Below, piece after piece: positions 5,776-12,866 of a stretch of 12,866 nucleotides of DNA; position 1 is the stretch's first letter, and every line of letters starts with the position of its first letter. Origin of the DNA: CAZTVF01 sp964616985 (lineage in GTDB: Bacteria; Planctomycetota; Phycisphaerae; SM23-33). Both the position numbers and the translations under genes were made by a program. The notes beneath the pieces are model-generated. The model ran no database searches, had not been told where the DNA came from, and was given only the letters and a program-made list of their open reading frames with translations. The stretch is taken from positions 1 through 12,866 of the forward strand of contig CAZTVF010000135.1 of the NCBI GenBank assembly GCA_964616985.1, read 5' to 3'.

Positions 5776-7983
5776 TTACTCGCTGTCATCGGTCTTCGTC
5801 GCCTTGGGTGCGGGCTCGGAGGTGGCCGAGGCCTTGAGCTTGACGGTGCGGCCCTGGGTCATGCGGCTGACGAGGAAGCGAAGTTCGCCCTGGTCCTTGA
5901 TGAGCTGCTCGAAGTGCTTGACGTCCTTGACGGGCACTTCGTTGACCTGGGTGATGATCTCGTAGGGCTTGAGGCCCGCCACCGCGGCCTTGCCGCCGGG
6001 GGTGACGATCGCGACGATCACGCCGGGAGCGTCGGACTTCTTCTGGAAGTACCGCCGCACCTCGAACGTCAGGTCGCGAACCGACAGCCCCATACCCGGC
6101 GCCTTGTACGTCGCGGCCGAGTTGTAGTGCATCGGGCTCTCGGCGACCACGAAGGGCCGCTGGAAGGTGTTGCCGTCGCGGACGAATTCCGCCTGGAACT
6201 CCTTGCCGAAGCCCAGGTCGGTCAGCACGCGGTTGCAGAGGCTCTCGGCCGGGTTCCAGGGCGTGGGGATGCGGTCGTAGCTGGACTCGGGAAGCTCGTC
6301 ATAGTTCGACCACGGGAAGGGGCCGCGGAAGCGGGCCGGATCGCCGATGACCTCGATGGGCTTGGGCTGGTCGGCCACATGCAGACGAAGGAGGATGTCC
6401 CCGGCCTTGACGCCTTGTTTGGCGGCCGGCGAGTCGTCATAGACGAACGACACCATCGCGCCCGAGGCGCCGTCGCGAGTGAGGTGCGCGACATTCTTGA
6501 GCCTCGCCAACTCGCGGTCCAGCGGCTGAAGCTCCACGCCCAGCCAGGCCAGGCGGTTCTCCTGCTCTTCGGTCAGGGGGACGTTGTGCTTGTCGGCCGA
6601 GGCGGGCAGCTTGTCGATCGCCTCCTTGACATAGCAGACGGGCGTGTCGAGCGGGTGGTCGATGCGCTGCTTGCCCTGCAGCGAGACCTTGTTGCGGCGG
6701 TACATGGGCATGATGACCAGTTTGCCGTCGGTGTTGAAGAAGAAGTAGTCATATGTCTCGGTGGAGATCTTGGGGAAGATCTGCTGGCGCCAGCTGGCGA
6801 CGTAGGAGTCGATGCGGCTGTGGCCGTAGAAGGCGGTGCGGGTCTCGCCCTGGATGAGGACCTCGGCCGTCAGCAGAAGCTTGTGGCGATAGGCCAGCGC
6901 GTCATCGCAGGTGAGTTCCAGCGGGGCGGCGGCCTTGGCGGCAAGCGGCTTTTCCAGCGTGGCAATGAGGCAGCCGTAATCGGTCATCGAGTGGGCGAAG
7001 GTGGCGGGCACGGCCTCGCTGCCGTCGTTGGGGTGAATCATGATGCGCTCGATGCGGGCGGTGTACTTGGGGTCGCTGTACATCATGACCAGGACCGTCT
7101 GGGGGGCGATGAGGACGGCGAGGTTGTTGATCTCGCCGGGCCCAGGGTTCTCCTGCGGGGTGCGGGCGTCCTTGCGGGCGCTGCGGAAGGTGATGGTCGC
7201 TCGCAGCAGCGACTGGTCGGCCGTCGCCTGCACCTTCTTGGTCATCTGCTCCATCTGTTCCGCAGACCACCATCCCCAGTCCAGCGGCGAACCCTTCCAA
7301 CTGCCGTCCAGGGGCCCCTCGTCTTTGAATGACACGGCCACGGGGCGCCCGGACTTGTCGGTGATCACAACGCGAACCGGCATGTTGATGAACTTGCGCT
7401 GCGTGTCGGTGGCGGTGGTGGAGGGGGCCATGGTCTCGACCGTGGTGGCCCATTCCTGGTCGGCTTTGCCGTACGTGACGGTGTAGTAGGGGCCGGCAAG
7501 GTTGGCGTCGAACGCCAGCGGCTTGGCGGTCTTCAACGGCTCGGCGAGTTCCAGCAGCGTGGCGCGGCAGTCCTTGGCCCAGGCAATGGGCTTGGCCGTG
7601 ACGACCTGGTCGCCGAACCGGACCCGGATGCTCTTGATGTACCGCGGGTGGGCAGTGACGTCATCGCAGATCACCCGCGTGGGCGACAGCAGGAAGCCCG
7701 CCCGCTCCAGCGGGCGTTCCTCCAGCACGAGTTCCTCGAAGGGCGTGCGGCCCTTGTCGTACTGCAGCGTGTATTCCACGCGGACCAGCGACGGCGAGAT
7801 CTTTTCGATGATCTCCATCCGCGTCTTGGCGGCCTTGACCTCCGCGTCGGCCGGCGAAGTGGCAGGGGTCGAGGTCGCAGTTGCCGCAGGGATGGTTGCC
7901 GCAGGCTCGTCCTGGGCGGCGGCGAACGTCGAGAGCACGAGCAGCACTGTTGCGGACAGCACGGCGGCAAAGAGGGCCTTCAT
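5776..7983 (-). CDS. Secreted double pseudo-trypsin, double PDZ protein (paralogue A)
   Basis: A 735-residue protein with a signal peptide (residues 1-24, likely cleaved after AAAQ). By-eye alignment to the HtrA gene upstream suggests two degenerate trypsin-like barrels. The first spans about 57-220: SPSLVRVEY, GFLLSPTRVI, then DCRATLLEL where HtrA has TDLALVQL. The second spans about 257-430: NLAVLIAPQTV, TDYGCLIATL, then FFNTDGKLVIMP where HtrA has LVNTAGEVIGIN. The GNSGG serine motif is missing in both, being replaced in the second by residues around ETYDY (409-413); catalytic His is missing in both. The Asp is lost in the first and perhaps kept in the second (Asp335). PDZ1 starts at LAWLGVELQPL (478-488), with GVKAGDILLRL; PDZ2 covers about 630-718 (GLKPYEIITQVNEVPV). 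Expected location is periplasmic or extracellular. A proteolytic role is unlikely; binding or scaffolding is inferred. AAAGGAT precedes ATG 7983. Confidence 0.85.
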   Translation of the reverse strand: MKALFAAVLSATVLLVLSTFAAAQDEPAATIPAATATSTPATSPADAEVKAAKTRMEIIEKISPSLVRVEYTLQYDKGRTPFEELVLEERPLERAGFLLSPTRVICDDVTAHPRYIKSIRVRFGDQVVTAKPIAWAKDCRATLLELAEPLKTAKPLAFDANLAGPYYTVTYGKADQEWATTVETMAPSTTATDTQRKFINMPVRVVITDKSGRPVAVSFKDEGPLDGSWKGSPLDWGWWSAEQMEQMTKKVQATADQSLLRATITFRSARKDARTPQENPGPGEINNLAVLIAPQTVLVMMYSDPKYTARIERIMIHPNDGSEAVPATFAHSMTDYGCLIATLEKPLAAKAAAPLELTCDDALAYRHKLLLTAEVLIQGETRTAFYGHSRIDSYVASWRQQIFPKISTETYDYFFFNTDGKLVIMPMYRRNKVSLQGKQRIDHPLDTPVCYVKEAIDKLPASADKHNVPLTEEQENRLAWLGVELQPLDRELARLKNVAHLTRDGASGAMVSFVYDDSPAAKQGVKAGDILLRLHVADQPKPIEVIGDPARFRGPFPWSNYDELPESSYDRIPTPWNPAESLCNRVLTDLGFGKEFQAEFVRDGNTFQRPFVVAESPMHYNSAATYKAPGMGLSVRDLTFEVRRYFQKKSDAPGVIVAIVTPGGKAAVAGLKPYEIITQVNEVPVKDVKHFEQLIKDQGELRFLVSRMTQGRTVKLKASATSEPAPKATKTDDSE
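7749..7796. repeat. 48-bp identical block shared by the two paralogues (copy A)
   Basis: This stretch is identical at every base to 10106-10153. It encodes the start of the first barrel (SPSLVRVEYTLQYDKG region). Elsewhere the paralogues differ at many synonymous sites, so this block stands out. Confidence 0.9.
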
Positions 7984-8002
7984 GTGAATCCTTTCTTATA
8001 GA

Positions 8003-8030
8003 CGGTGGCGGCCTTTGCAGGTCGCCACCG
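8003..8030 (-). promoter_or_regulatory. Hairpin between the paralogous genes
   Basis: Arms 8003-8013 and 8020-8030 pair over 11 bp (10 Watson-Crick and one G-U) with a 6-nt loop. It lies in the 80-nt spacer, with its edge 20 nt before the start codon of paralogue A and just ahead of its AAAGGAT ribosome site. No T-run follows on the minus strand. It may be an mRNA-stability or processing hairpin that sets the relative levels of the two proteins. Confidence 0.55.
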
Positions 8031-8063
8031 ATGGATCTAGCTTTGACAAGAATCGCTTGCGGT

Positions 8064-10295
8064 CTATTCCTCATCTTCCGGCGGGGGCGTCTTGGTCGCC
8101 TTGGGGGCGGCGGCACGGGTGGTGGCGCCGGTCATCGTGATCTTGACGGTGCGGCCGCGGCTCATGCGATTTACCGACAGCCGAATCTCCGTTTTGTCTT
8201 TCGTGAGCTTCTCGAAGTCCTTGGCGTTGTTCACCGGCTGGTCGTCCACGTGGGTGATCACCTCGAACGGCTTGAGTCCGGCGACGGAGGCCTTGGAGCC
8301 CGGGGTAATGATAGCCGCGATGACGCCCGGATCATTGGCTTTCTTCTGGAAGTAGCGGCGAACCTCGTACGTCATGTCACGCACCGTCAGGCCCAGCGGC
8401 GTGGACTTGTAGCTCGCGGCCGACATGTAGTGCTGCGGGGCCTCCATCACCGTGAACGACTTCGACAGCGTGTTGCCATCGCGGAAGATTTCGGCGGAGA
8501 ATTTCTTGCCGAACCCCAGGTCCGTCAGTGCGCGGGTGAAGGTGTTCTCGGCGGAGTTCCACGGCGTGGGGACGCGGTCGTAGTACTGCTCCGGCAGTTC
8601 CTCCAGGCGGTCCCAGGGGAAGGGGCCGTCGAAGTTGGGGCGGTCGCCCTTGACGTCAATGGGCTTGGGCTGGCCTTCGACGTGGAGGCGCAGCAGGATG
8701 TCGCCCGCCTTGACGCCTTCCTTGGCGGCTGGCGAATTTTCGTACACGTAGGACACGACCGCGCCGCACGAGCCGTCGCTGGTCAGGTCTGACACGCCGC
8801 ACGCGCGGGCCAGTTCGCGGTCCAGCGGCTGGAGTTCCACGCCCAGCCAGGCCAGGCGGCTCTCCTGCTGCTCCGTCAGCGGGACGTTGTGCGGGTCAGA
8901 GTTCTTGGCCAGGTCGCCCATCACGCCCACGAGGTACCGGGCGGCGGTGGCGATGGGCTGGCTGGAGCCGAACCGCTCCTGCAGGGCCACCTTCTCTCGC
9001 CGGCTGACCGGCACGATCAGCAACTGCCCGTCGGCGTCGAAGTAGAAGCGGTCACGCTCGCCGCTGCTCATCGAGGGGTACAGTTGGCCGTGCCAGCCCT
9101 TGTTCATGGCGCCGATGCGATCGTGGCTGAAGTAGGTGATGCGTTTCTCTCCCTGGATGATGACCTCGGCGGCCATCAGCAGCGTGTTCTGGTGATTCAT
9201 CAGGTCGGCGTCGCCGAGTTTGACCGCGCCGTCGAGCGGCTTTTCCAACGTCGCCACGAAGCAGCCGTAGTCGCTCAGCGTGCTGCTGAACTTGGCGGCG
9301 ATGCCGCCGGCCTCGGCACCGTCAGCGGGCTTGGTGGCAGGGGTCTTGGCGGCTGCGGGCGTGTTGGGGTATACGGTGATCCGCTCCAGGCGCGAGGTGG
9401 TTTTGGGGTTCATGTTCGCCAGCACCAGCAGGGTCTGCTTGTCGGTGAGGATGCCGGTCACGTTGACCTCGGTGGAGCCTTCGTCTTCGTCCATGCCCGA
9501 CAGGGTGCGTGCGGCGGCGTCGCCCTTGCGCGGGCTGCGGTAGCTCAGGGTCACGCGAAGCAGCGACCGGTCGGCGCGGGCCGCGACGTCCTTGAGCATC
9601 TCGGCCATCTTGGGCGCCGGGATCATGTTCCATTCCAGCGGCGAGCCCTTCCACGTGTCGTCGGCGGGGAGGTCGTCGTTGAGCAGGATGCCCACGGGCG
9701 TGCCCTGCTCGTCGGTGACGAGCACCTGCGTCGGGGCCGTCAGGCGGCGGGTCTTGCCGCCGTCGGCGACGTAAGACGATATGCTCAGGGCGTCGGCCGA
9801 GGTGATCCACCGGCCGTTTCGGAAGCTGAGGCCGATGGCGAGGTAGGGACCTTTCTTCGTGGCGTCGAAGGCCAGCGGCTTGGCGTCCTTCAAGGGCGAT
9901 TCCAGCGTCAGCAGCATGCCCGCCTGCGCGGTGGCCCAGGCGGCGGGCGTAGCCTTGACGACCTGCTCGCCGAAGCGCACGTGGATTTCCTTGATGAAGC
10001 GGGGGTGCACCATCAGGTCGCCGGTGAGGACCTTGTCAGGGGCCAAGAGGAAGCCCGCTTCCTCCATCGGCCTCTCCTGGGCGATGTACTCTTCGTTGTG
10101 GGCCTGGCCCTTGTCGTACTGCAGCGTGTATTCCACGCGGACCAGCGACGGCGCTGCGGCGGCCGCGGCGGCAAGGCTCTTCTCCTCCAACTGCTTCTCG
10201 ACGGGCTTGGTAGCGGCCTCGTCGGCGAAAGAGATCTGCGCCATCGAGAACACCGCCGCCACCACGACCGCAATACCGAAAGTGCATTTATGCAT
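8064..10295 (-). CDS. Secreted double pseudo-trypsin, double PDZ protein (paralogue B)
   Basis: Tandem paralogue of the gene downstream, 743 residues, with a signal peptide (about 1-24, MHKCTFGIAVVVAAVFS then ISFA). It is collinear with paralogue A throughout: SLVRVEYTLQYDKG (50-63), GFLLAP (81-86), DYGCFVATLEKPL (342-354), LAWLGVELQPLDRELAR (481-497), GVKAGDILLRLHV (527-539), VPTPWN (575-580), EVRRYFQKK (644-652). The HtrA catalytic His position is a non-His residue, TDLALV is replaced by QAGMLL, and GNSGG is absent in both barrels (GERDR, 412-416, in the second). It has an Asp/Glu-rich loop (269-272) and an Ala/Thr/Pro insertion (about 312-330) that A lacks. ATG 10295 is chosen because AAGGG lies 6 nt upstream; longer in-frame forms would bury the signal peptide. 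The 110-nt gap to the HtrA gene has no convincing promoter, favouring co-transcription. Confidence 0.85.
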   Translation of the reverse strand: MHKCTFGIAVVVAAVFSMAQISFADEAATKPVEKQLEEKSLAAAAAAAPSLVRVEYTLQYDKGQAHNEEYIAQERPMEEAGFLLAPDKVLTGDLMVHPRFIKEIHVRFGEQVVKATPAAWATAQAGMLLTLESPLKDAKPLAFDATKKGPYLAIGLSFRNGRWITSADALSISSYVADGGKTRRLTAPTQVLVTDEQGTPVGILLNDDLPADDTWKGSPLEWNMIPAPKMAEMLKDVAARADRSLLRVTLSYRSPRKGDAAARTLSGMDEDEGSTEVNVTGILTDKQTLLVLANMNPKTTSRLERITVYPNTPAAAKTPATKPADGAEAGGIAAKFSSTLSDYGCFVATLEKPLDGAVKLGDADLMNHQNTLLMAAEVIIQGEKRITYFSHDRIGAMNKGWHGQLYPSMSSGERDRFYFDADGQLLIVPVSRREKVALQERFGSSQPIATAARYLVGVMGDLAKNSDPHNVPLTEQQESRLAWLGVELQPLDRELARACGVSDLTSDGSCGAVVSYVYENSPAAKEGVKAGDILLRLHVEGQPKPIDVKGDRPNFDGPFPWDRLEELPEQYYDRVPTPWNSAENTFTRALTDLGFGKKFSAEIFRDGNTLSKSFTVMEAPQHYMSAASYKSTPLGLTVRDMTYEVRRYFQKKANDPGVIAAIITPGSKASVAGLKPFEVITHVDDQPVNNAKDFEKLTKDKTEIRLSVNRMSRGRTVKITMTGATTRAAAPKATKTPPPEDEE
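10106..10153. repeat. 48-bp identical block shared by the two paralogues (copy B)
   Basis: Identical at all 48 bases to 7749-7796, in the same orientation and the same position within the first pseudo-trypsin domain. Confidence 0.9.
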
Positions 10296-10405
10296 AGAGA
10301 TCCCTTTTAATATTACAGCCACCCAGTCGGCGGCCGGAAAAAGCATCGCACAGAGACAAGCGACAGCGAAGGTTCGCTACATCTCTCGCCGTCGCCGCGA
10401 CGATC

Positions 10406-11791
10406 TTATTCCTTCTCGAAATCCCGGCTGAAATCGAGCACCAGCTGCTTGAGCTCGCCGTTGCGGAGGATCGAGAGGACGCACTTGTACTTCCTCTGCA
10501 CGTTGGCGACGCATTCCTTGTGGATCTTCCGCAGGTCCTCAAGGCTGGCGACATCCTTGCCGTCGATCTGGAGGATGATGTCCTGAGACGACAGGCCCGC
10601 GCCGCTGGCGTTGCCGGGGCTCTTGACGCCATACACGAATACGCCCTCCTGGCGCTGGAAGAACAGGTCGGGGTTGTCGAACTGGTTGATGGCCTTGACC
10701 GTGCAGTCCCACCGCGGGCAATCGAGCTCTTCGCCTTCGACGCGGCCCTTCTCACGCGGCGTCATGCGGACGGTCTCGACCTTGTCGCCGCGGATGACTT
10801 CGATGGCGACCTCTTTGCCCTTGGCCAGCAGGCCCAGGCTCTTGCGGATCGCCGGCAGGTATTCGGGGGTCATCGCGGTGACGGCCTGGCCATCGATCTT
10901 GACGATGCGGTCGCGGGCCTGCAGGCCCGCGCGGCGGGCGGGGCTTTCGGGGTCGGTCTCGGCCACGGCCACACCCTCATTGCCCTCGAGATAATTGTCG
11001 CGGTCGAAATCCTTCAGCGGTTGAAGCTGCAGGCCGGTCCAACTCCAGTTCATCTTGCCGTGCTTGCGGATCTGGCCCATGACTTCCAGGAACGCGCTGG
11101 AGGGCACGGAGAAACCGACCGTGCCGCCCTGCATGACGCCGCGCGTGTTGATGCCGATCACCTCGCCGGCGGTATTCACCAGCGGCCCGCCGCTGTTGCC
11201 GGGGCTGATCGATGCGTCGGTCTGCAGCCACAGGCTGTACTCGCTGTGCTTGGGAAGGTAGCGGCGCGTGCAGGAGATGATGCCGATGGAGACCGAGCGG
11301 CTCAGGCCCCACGGGGCGCCCATCGCCATGACGAAGTCGCCTTCCTTGAGTTTCTCGCTGTCGCCGATGACGGCCGAGGGCAGCGGGGCGGAGTCCTTGG
11401 GCATCTGCAGCTGGACGAGGGCCAGGTCGGTGTCCTTGTCGGTGCCGACGATGTTGGCCTCCATGGCGCGGCCATCATACAGGAGGCAGCGGACCTTTAC
11501 GGCCTTGTCGACGACGTGCCAGTTGGTCAGCAGTTCGCCGGTGGGGGAGATGATGACGCCGCTGCCGGAGACTTCCTCGTTGATCTTCTTGCCGGACTGG
11601 TAGCTCTCGGTGACGCAGCGGATGTAGACGACGGCTGGGAAGACCTTGTCCTTGGCGCTCTGGACAACCTGTCGGAAGTCCATCTTCGCCAGGGCGTCGT
11701 CCTTGCTTTTTGCGGACATGCTCGCTTGATCGTTGCAGCCGCTGGAGAAGAACAGCAGCCCCGCCAGCACCACCGGCACCAGTCGCACCAT
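10406..11791 (-). CDS. HtrA/Deg-type serine protease lipoprotein with two PDZ domains
   Basis: A 461-residue S1C-family protease predicted to degrade or process proteins in the cell envelope. The N-terminus is a lipoprotein signal ending FSSGC, with Cys19 the likely lipid-bearing residue (Ser at -3 is less usual than Leu). The trypsin domain (about 40-240) has a complete triad: His92 in TNWHVV, Asp122 in TDLALV, and Ser200 in PGNSGGPL. PDZ1 begins at WTGLQLQPL (251-259) and PDZ2 covers about 365-450 (GVKSPGNASGAGLSSQDIILQIDG). This is the usual length of HtrA proteins with two PDZ domains. GGGAG lies 8 nt upstream of ATG 11791. It is the first gene of a three-gene unit with the two pseudo-protease paralogues, whose PDZ1 opens with the same W-x-G-x-x-LQPL motif. 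Lipidation would tether it to a membrane near its secreted neighbours. Confidence 0.93.
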   Translation of the reverse strand: MVRLVPVVLAGLLFFSSGCNDQASMSAKSKDDALAKMDFRQVVQSAKDKVFPAVVYIRCVTESYQSGKKINEEVSGSGVIISPTGELLTNWHVVDKAVKVRCLLYDGRAMEANIVGTDKDTDLALVQLQMPKDSAPLPSAVIGDSEKLKEGDFVMAMGAPWGLSRSVSIGIISCTRRYLPKHSEYSLWLQTDASISPGNSGGPLVNTAGEVIGINTRGVMQGGTVGFSVPSSAFLEVMGQIRKHGKMNWSWTGLQLQPLKDFDRDNYLEGNEGVAVAETDPESPARRAGLQARDRIVKIDGQAVTAMTPEYLPAIRKSLGLLAKGKEVAIEVIRGDKVETVRMTPREKGRVEGEELDCPRWDCTVKAINQFDNPDLFFQRQEGVFVYGVKSPGNASGAGLSSQDIILQIDGKDVASLEDLRKIHKECVANVQRKYKCVLSILRNGELKQLVLDFSRDFEKE

Positions 11792-12069
11792 AAGGTAAGC
11801 TCCCGAATCAAGAGTAGTTGCAGACCGACCCTGCGCAAAACATAACCTCTATTAGACGCCGGATCGAGAGGTTTCGTTCAAAAAAACGGATTGCCCGCGT
11901 TCAAGCCTGCAGCCCACGAAAGCCCCAGCCCCCGCCAATGGTTAGACATCTATGCTGGGTGGCGGCTTTCCAAGGCCGCCGCCCCTGGCGCCGTCGGCGG
12001 CGGCCCGGGAAGGCCGTCACCCACACCTGTGCAGGTACCGTTGGCCCCCGCTCTGACGGCTCGCCCGTT

Positions 12070-12112
12070 GGCGTCTCTTCTCCTCTCCTCCGCGATCTCC
12101 GCGGTGAAATCC
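12070..12112 (-). repeat. Remnant of the 'CACCGCGGAG' dispersed repeat
   Basis: On the minus strand the sequence reads TTTCACCGCGGAGATCGCGG, followed by AGGAGAGGAGAAGAG. This degenerate purine-rich repeat is one I recall from intergenic DNA of planctomycetes and some other bacteria, where it is often mistranslated as proteins containing FTAE(D/I)AEERR; one frame here gives FTAEIAEERRR. Its function is unknown to me. Confidence 0.55.
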
Positions 12113-12148
12113 TGCCGCCGCCGCGTCAGAACACCGCCCGGAAACCAG

Positions 12149-12176
12149 TTGCCATGCGGCACCAGCGCGGTACAAT
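12149..12176 (+). promoter_or_regulatory. Sigma70-type promoter for xylA
   Basis: TTGCCA (12149-12154) and TACAAT (12171-12176) are 16 bp apart, each matching consensus at five of six bases. Transcription would begin near 12183, giving a leader of about 40 nt that contains a GC hairpin and the GGAG ribosome site. No regulator binding site is evident. Confidence 0.65.
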
Positions 12177-12223
12177 CCCCAACCCGGGCCGGGCCCGGCG
12201 AAAAAACTATTGGAGATTGACCC

Positions 12224-12866
12224 ATGGCTGAGGCGTTTGCTGGTATCCCGAAGATCAAGTTCGAAGGCCCCAAGAGCAAGAACCCCCTGGCGTTCAAGCA
12301 CTATAACCCCGACGAGCTGGTCGACGGCAAGCGCATGGCCGACCACCTCCGCTTCGGCGTGGCGTACTGGCACGCGTTCCGCAACGGCTGCAGCGACCAG
12401 TTCGGCTCGGCCACCCGGCAGATGCCGTGGGACGACAACAGCAACACCGTCGCCAACGCCCAGAAGCGAGCGAAGGTGGCCTTCGAATTCTTCGAAAAGC
12501 TCGGCGCGGGCTTCTACTGCTTCCACGATCGCGACGTGGCGCCCGAGGGCGACACCTTCGCAGAGACGTGCAAGAACCTCGATGAAGTCGTCAAGGTCCT
12601 CAAGGACGAGCAGGCCCGCACGGGCGTCAAGCTGCTGTGGGGCACCGCGAACCTGTTCTCCAACCCGCGATTCGTCCACGGCGCCTCGACCAGCTGCAAC
12701 GCCGACGTCTTCGCCTACGCCGGCGCCCAGGTCGCCAAGGCCATGGAAGTCACCAAGCAGCTCGGCGGCCAGGGCTACGTCTTCTGGGGCGGCCGCGAGG
12801 GCTACAAAACCCTCCTGAACACCGACATGAAGCGCGAGCTCGACCACCTCGCAACGTTCCTTCACA
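12224..12866 (+). CDS. xylA: Xylose isomerase, N-terminal part (cut by right edge)
   Basis: Interconverts D-xylose and D-xylulose (and often D-glucose and D-fructose) with divalent metal ions, in the cytoplasm; the entry step of the isomerase route of xylose use. 214 residues are visible, about half of the usual class II length of about 440. The catalytic motif FHDRDVAPEGD (100-110) gives His101 and Asp104, at the same numbers as in the E. coli enzyme. Other family blocks are KLLWGTANLFSNPRF (136-150), where active-site aromatic residues sit, and YVFWGGREGYKTLLNTDM (185-202). The metal-binding Glu and Asp residues lie beyond the edge. ATG 12224 follows GGAG with 8 nt spacing. It diverges from the HtrA operon and may head a pentose operon to the right. 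Codon use fits its neighbours; nothing suggests transfer. Confidence 0.97.
   Translation, partial: MAEAFAGIPKIKFEGPKSKNPLAFKHYNPDELVDGKRMADHLRFGVAYWHAFRNGCSDQFGSATRQMPWDDNSNTVANAQKRAKVAFEFFEKLGAGFYCFHDRDVAPEGDTFAETCKNLDEVVKVLKDEQARTGVKLLWGTANLFSNPRFVHGASTSCNADVFAYAGAQVAKAMEVTKQLGGQGYVFWGGREGYKTLLNTDMKRELDHLATFLH

Larger units (their letters stand above)
11792..12223. other. 432-bp divergent intergenic region
   Basis: Separates the HtrA gene (minus) from xylA (plus). For HtrA, a weak candidate promoter on the minus strand pairs TCGATC (11862-11867) with TATGTT (11839-11844) at 17 bp. A run of seven A lies at 11880-11886. A GC hairpin with arms 11958-11966 and 11975-11983 (9 bp, one G-T) follows. 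The repeat remnant at 12070-12112 and the xylA promoter occupy the right part. The leader of xylA holds a small GC hairpin (12184-12189 with 12193-12198) next to the predicted start site. I see no credible small gene in this stretch. Confidence 0.6.

Noticed and set aside
4407..5837. 476-codon open frame on the plus strand
   Set aside because: Antisense to the sialidase-fold gene; low-complexity Val/Ala/Gly composition and no domain.
5524..7332. 602-codon open frame on the plus strand
   Set aside because: It lies antisense to paralogue A and the start of the sialidase-fold gene, both with recognisable domains and ribosome sites. Its translation is Gly/Val/Leu/Arg/His-rich with no known motif, typical of antisense frames in GC-rich genes.
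8031..8063. A promoter specific to paralogue A upstream of its hairpin
   Set aside because: TTGTCA is present on the minus strand near 8041-8046, but no -10 box follows at a usable distance.
8889..10310. 473-codon open frame on the plus strand
   Set aside because: Antisense shadow of paralogue B with the same biased composition.
10296..10346. Longer N-terminus for paralogue B
   Set aside because: It would place the signal peptide internally and leave the AAGGG ribosome site inside the coding region.
10520..11845. 441-codon open frame on the plus strand
   Set aside because: Antisense to the HtrA gene, whose catalytic triad is unambiguous.
11818..12231. Small plus-strand genes in the divergent region
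   Set aside because: Open frames exist but have Pro/Arg-rich shadow-like composition, no ribosome site, and overlap the repeat remnant and the xylA promoter.
12210..12818. 202-codon Ser/Arg/Thr-rich frame on the plus strand
   Set aside because: Out-of-frame shadow of xylA; the true xylA frame starts at 12224 and stays open to the edge.
12017..12865. 282-codon open frame on the minus strand
   Set aside because: Antisense to xylA, and partly made from the dispersed repeat remnant.

Overview
This window looks like a chromosomal piece of a high-GC bacterium of the Planctomycetes-Verrucomicrobia-Chlamydiae (PVC) group, most likely a planctomycete and possibly a Phycisphaerae-type lineage. The pointers are a small basic protein of a kind I recall from PVC genomes, an acyl carrier protein with a C-terminal extension of the PVC type, a sialidase-fold protein with a LamG-like tail, and a decayed copy of the 'CACCGCGGAG' repeat often seen in planctomycete intergenic DNA. 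The assignment is inference; there is no rRNA or tRNA here to fix it.

Layout: eight genes lie on the minus strand and one (xylA) on the plus strand at the right edge. From the left: an extended acyl carrier protein (cut by the edge) and a FabZ-like dehydratase, a small lipid-synthesis group that probably continues outside the window; a 115-bp imperfect palindrome; a class I aminotransferase; a terminator; a two-gene unit (single-pass membrane protein with a SPOR-like C-terminus, then the PVC small basic protein) behind a near-consensus sigma70 promoter; a cytoplasmic sialidase-fold protein with its own candidate promoter; a strong intrinsic terminator; then a three-gene envelope locus.

The envelope locus (11791 down to 5776) is the most interesting part. 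It begins with a lipoprotein HtrA-type protease with an intact His-Asp-Ser triad and two PDZ domains. Two tandem paralogous secreted proteins of about 740 residues follow. Each appears to be built from two degenerate trypsin-like barrels without a complete triad, followed by two PDZ domains. The first PDZ of all three proteins begins with the same W-x-G-x-x-L-Q-P-L pattern, so the pseudo-proteases probably arose from the HtrA family. They may act as adaptors, substrate traps or regulators for the active protease. The two paralogues share one 48-bp stretch of perfect DNA identity, suggesting gene conversion or constrained sequence. The locus ends at the strong terminator at 5709-5743.

The HtrA gene and xylA diverge from a 432-bp intergenic region that holds the xylA promoter, a GC-rich hairpin and the repeat remnant. 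xylA runs off the right edge with its catalytic His-Asp motif in place. No CRISPR array, insertion sequence, tRNA or rRNA was seen.
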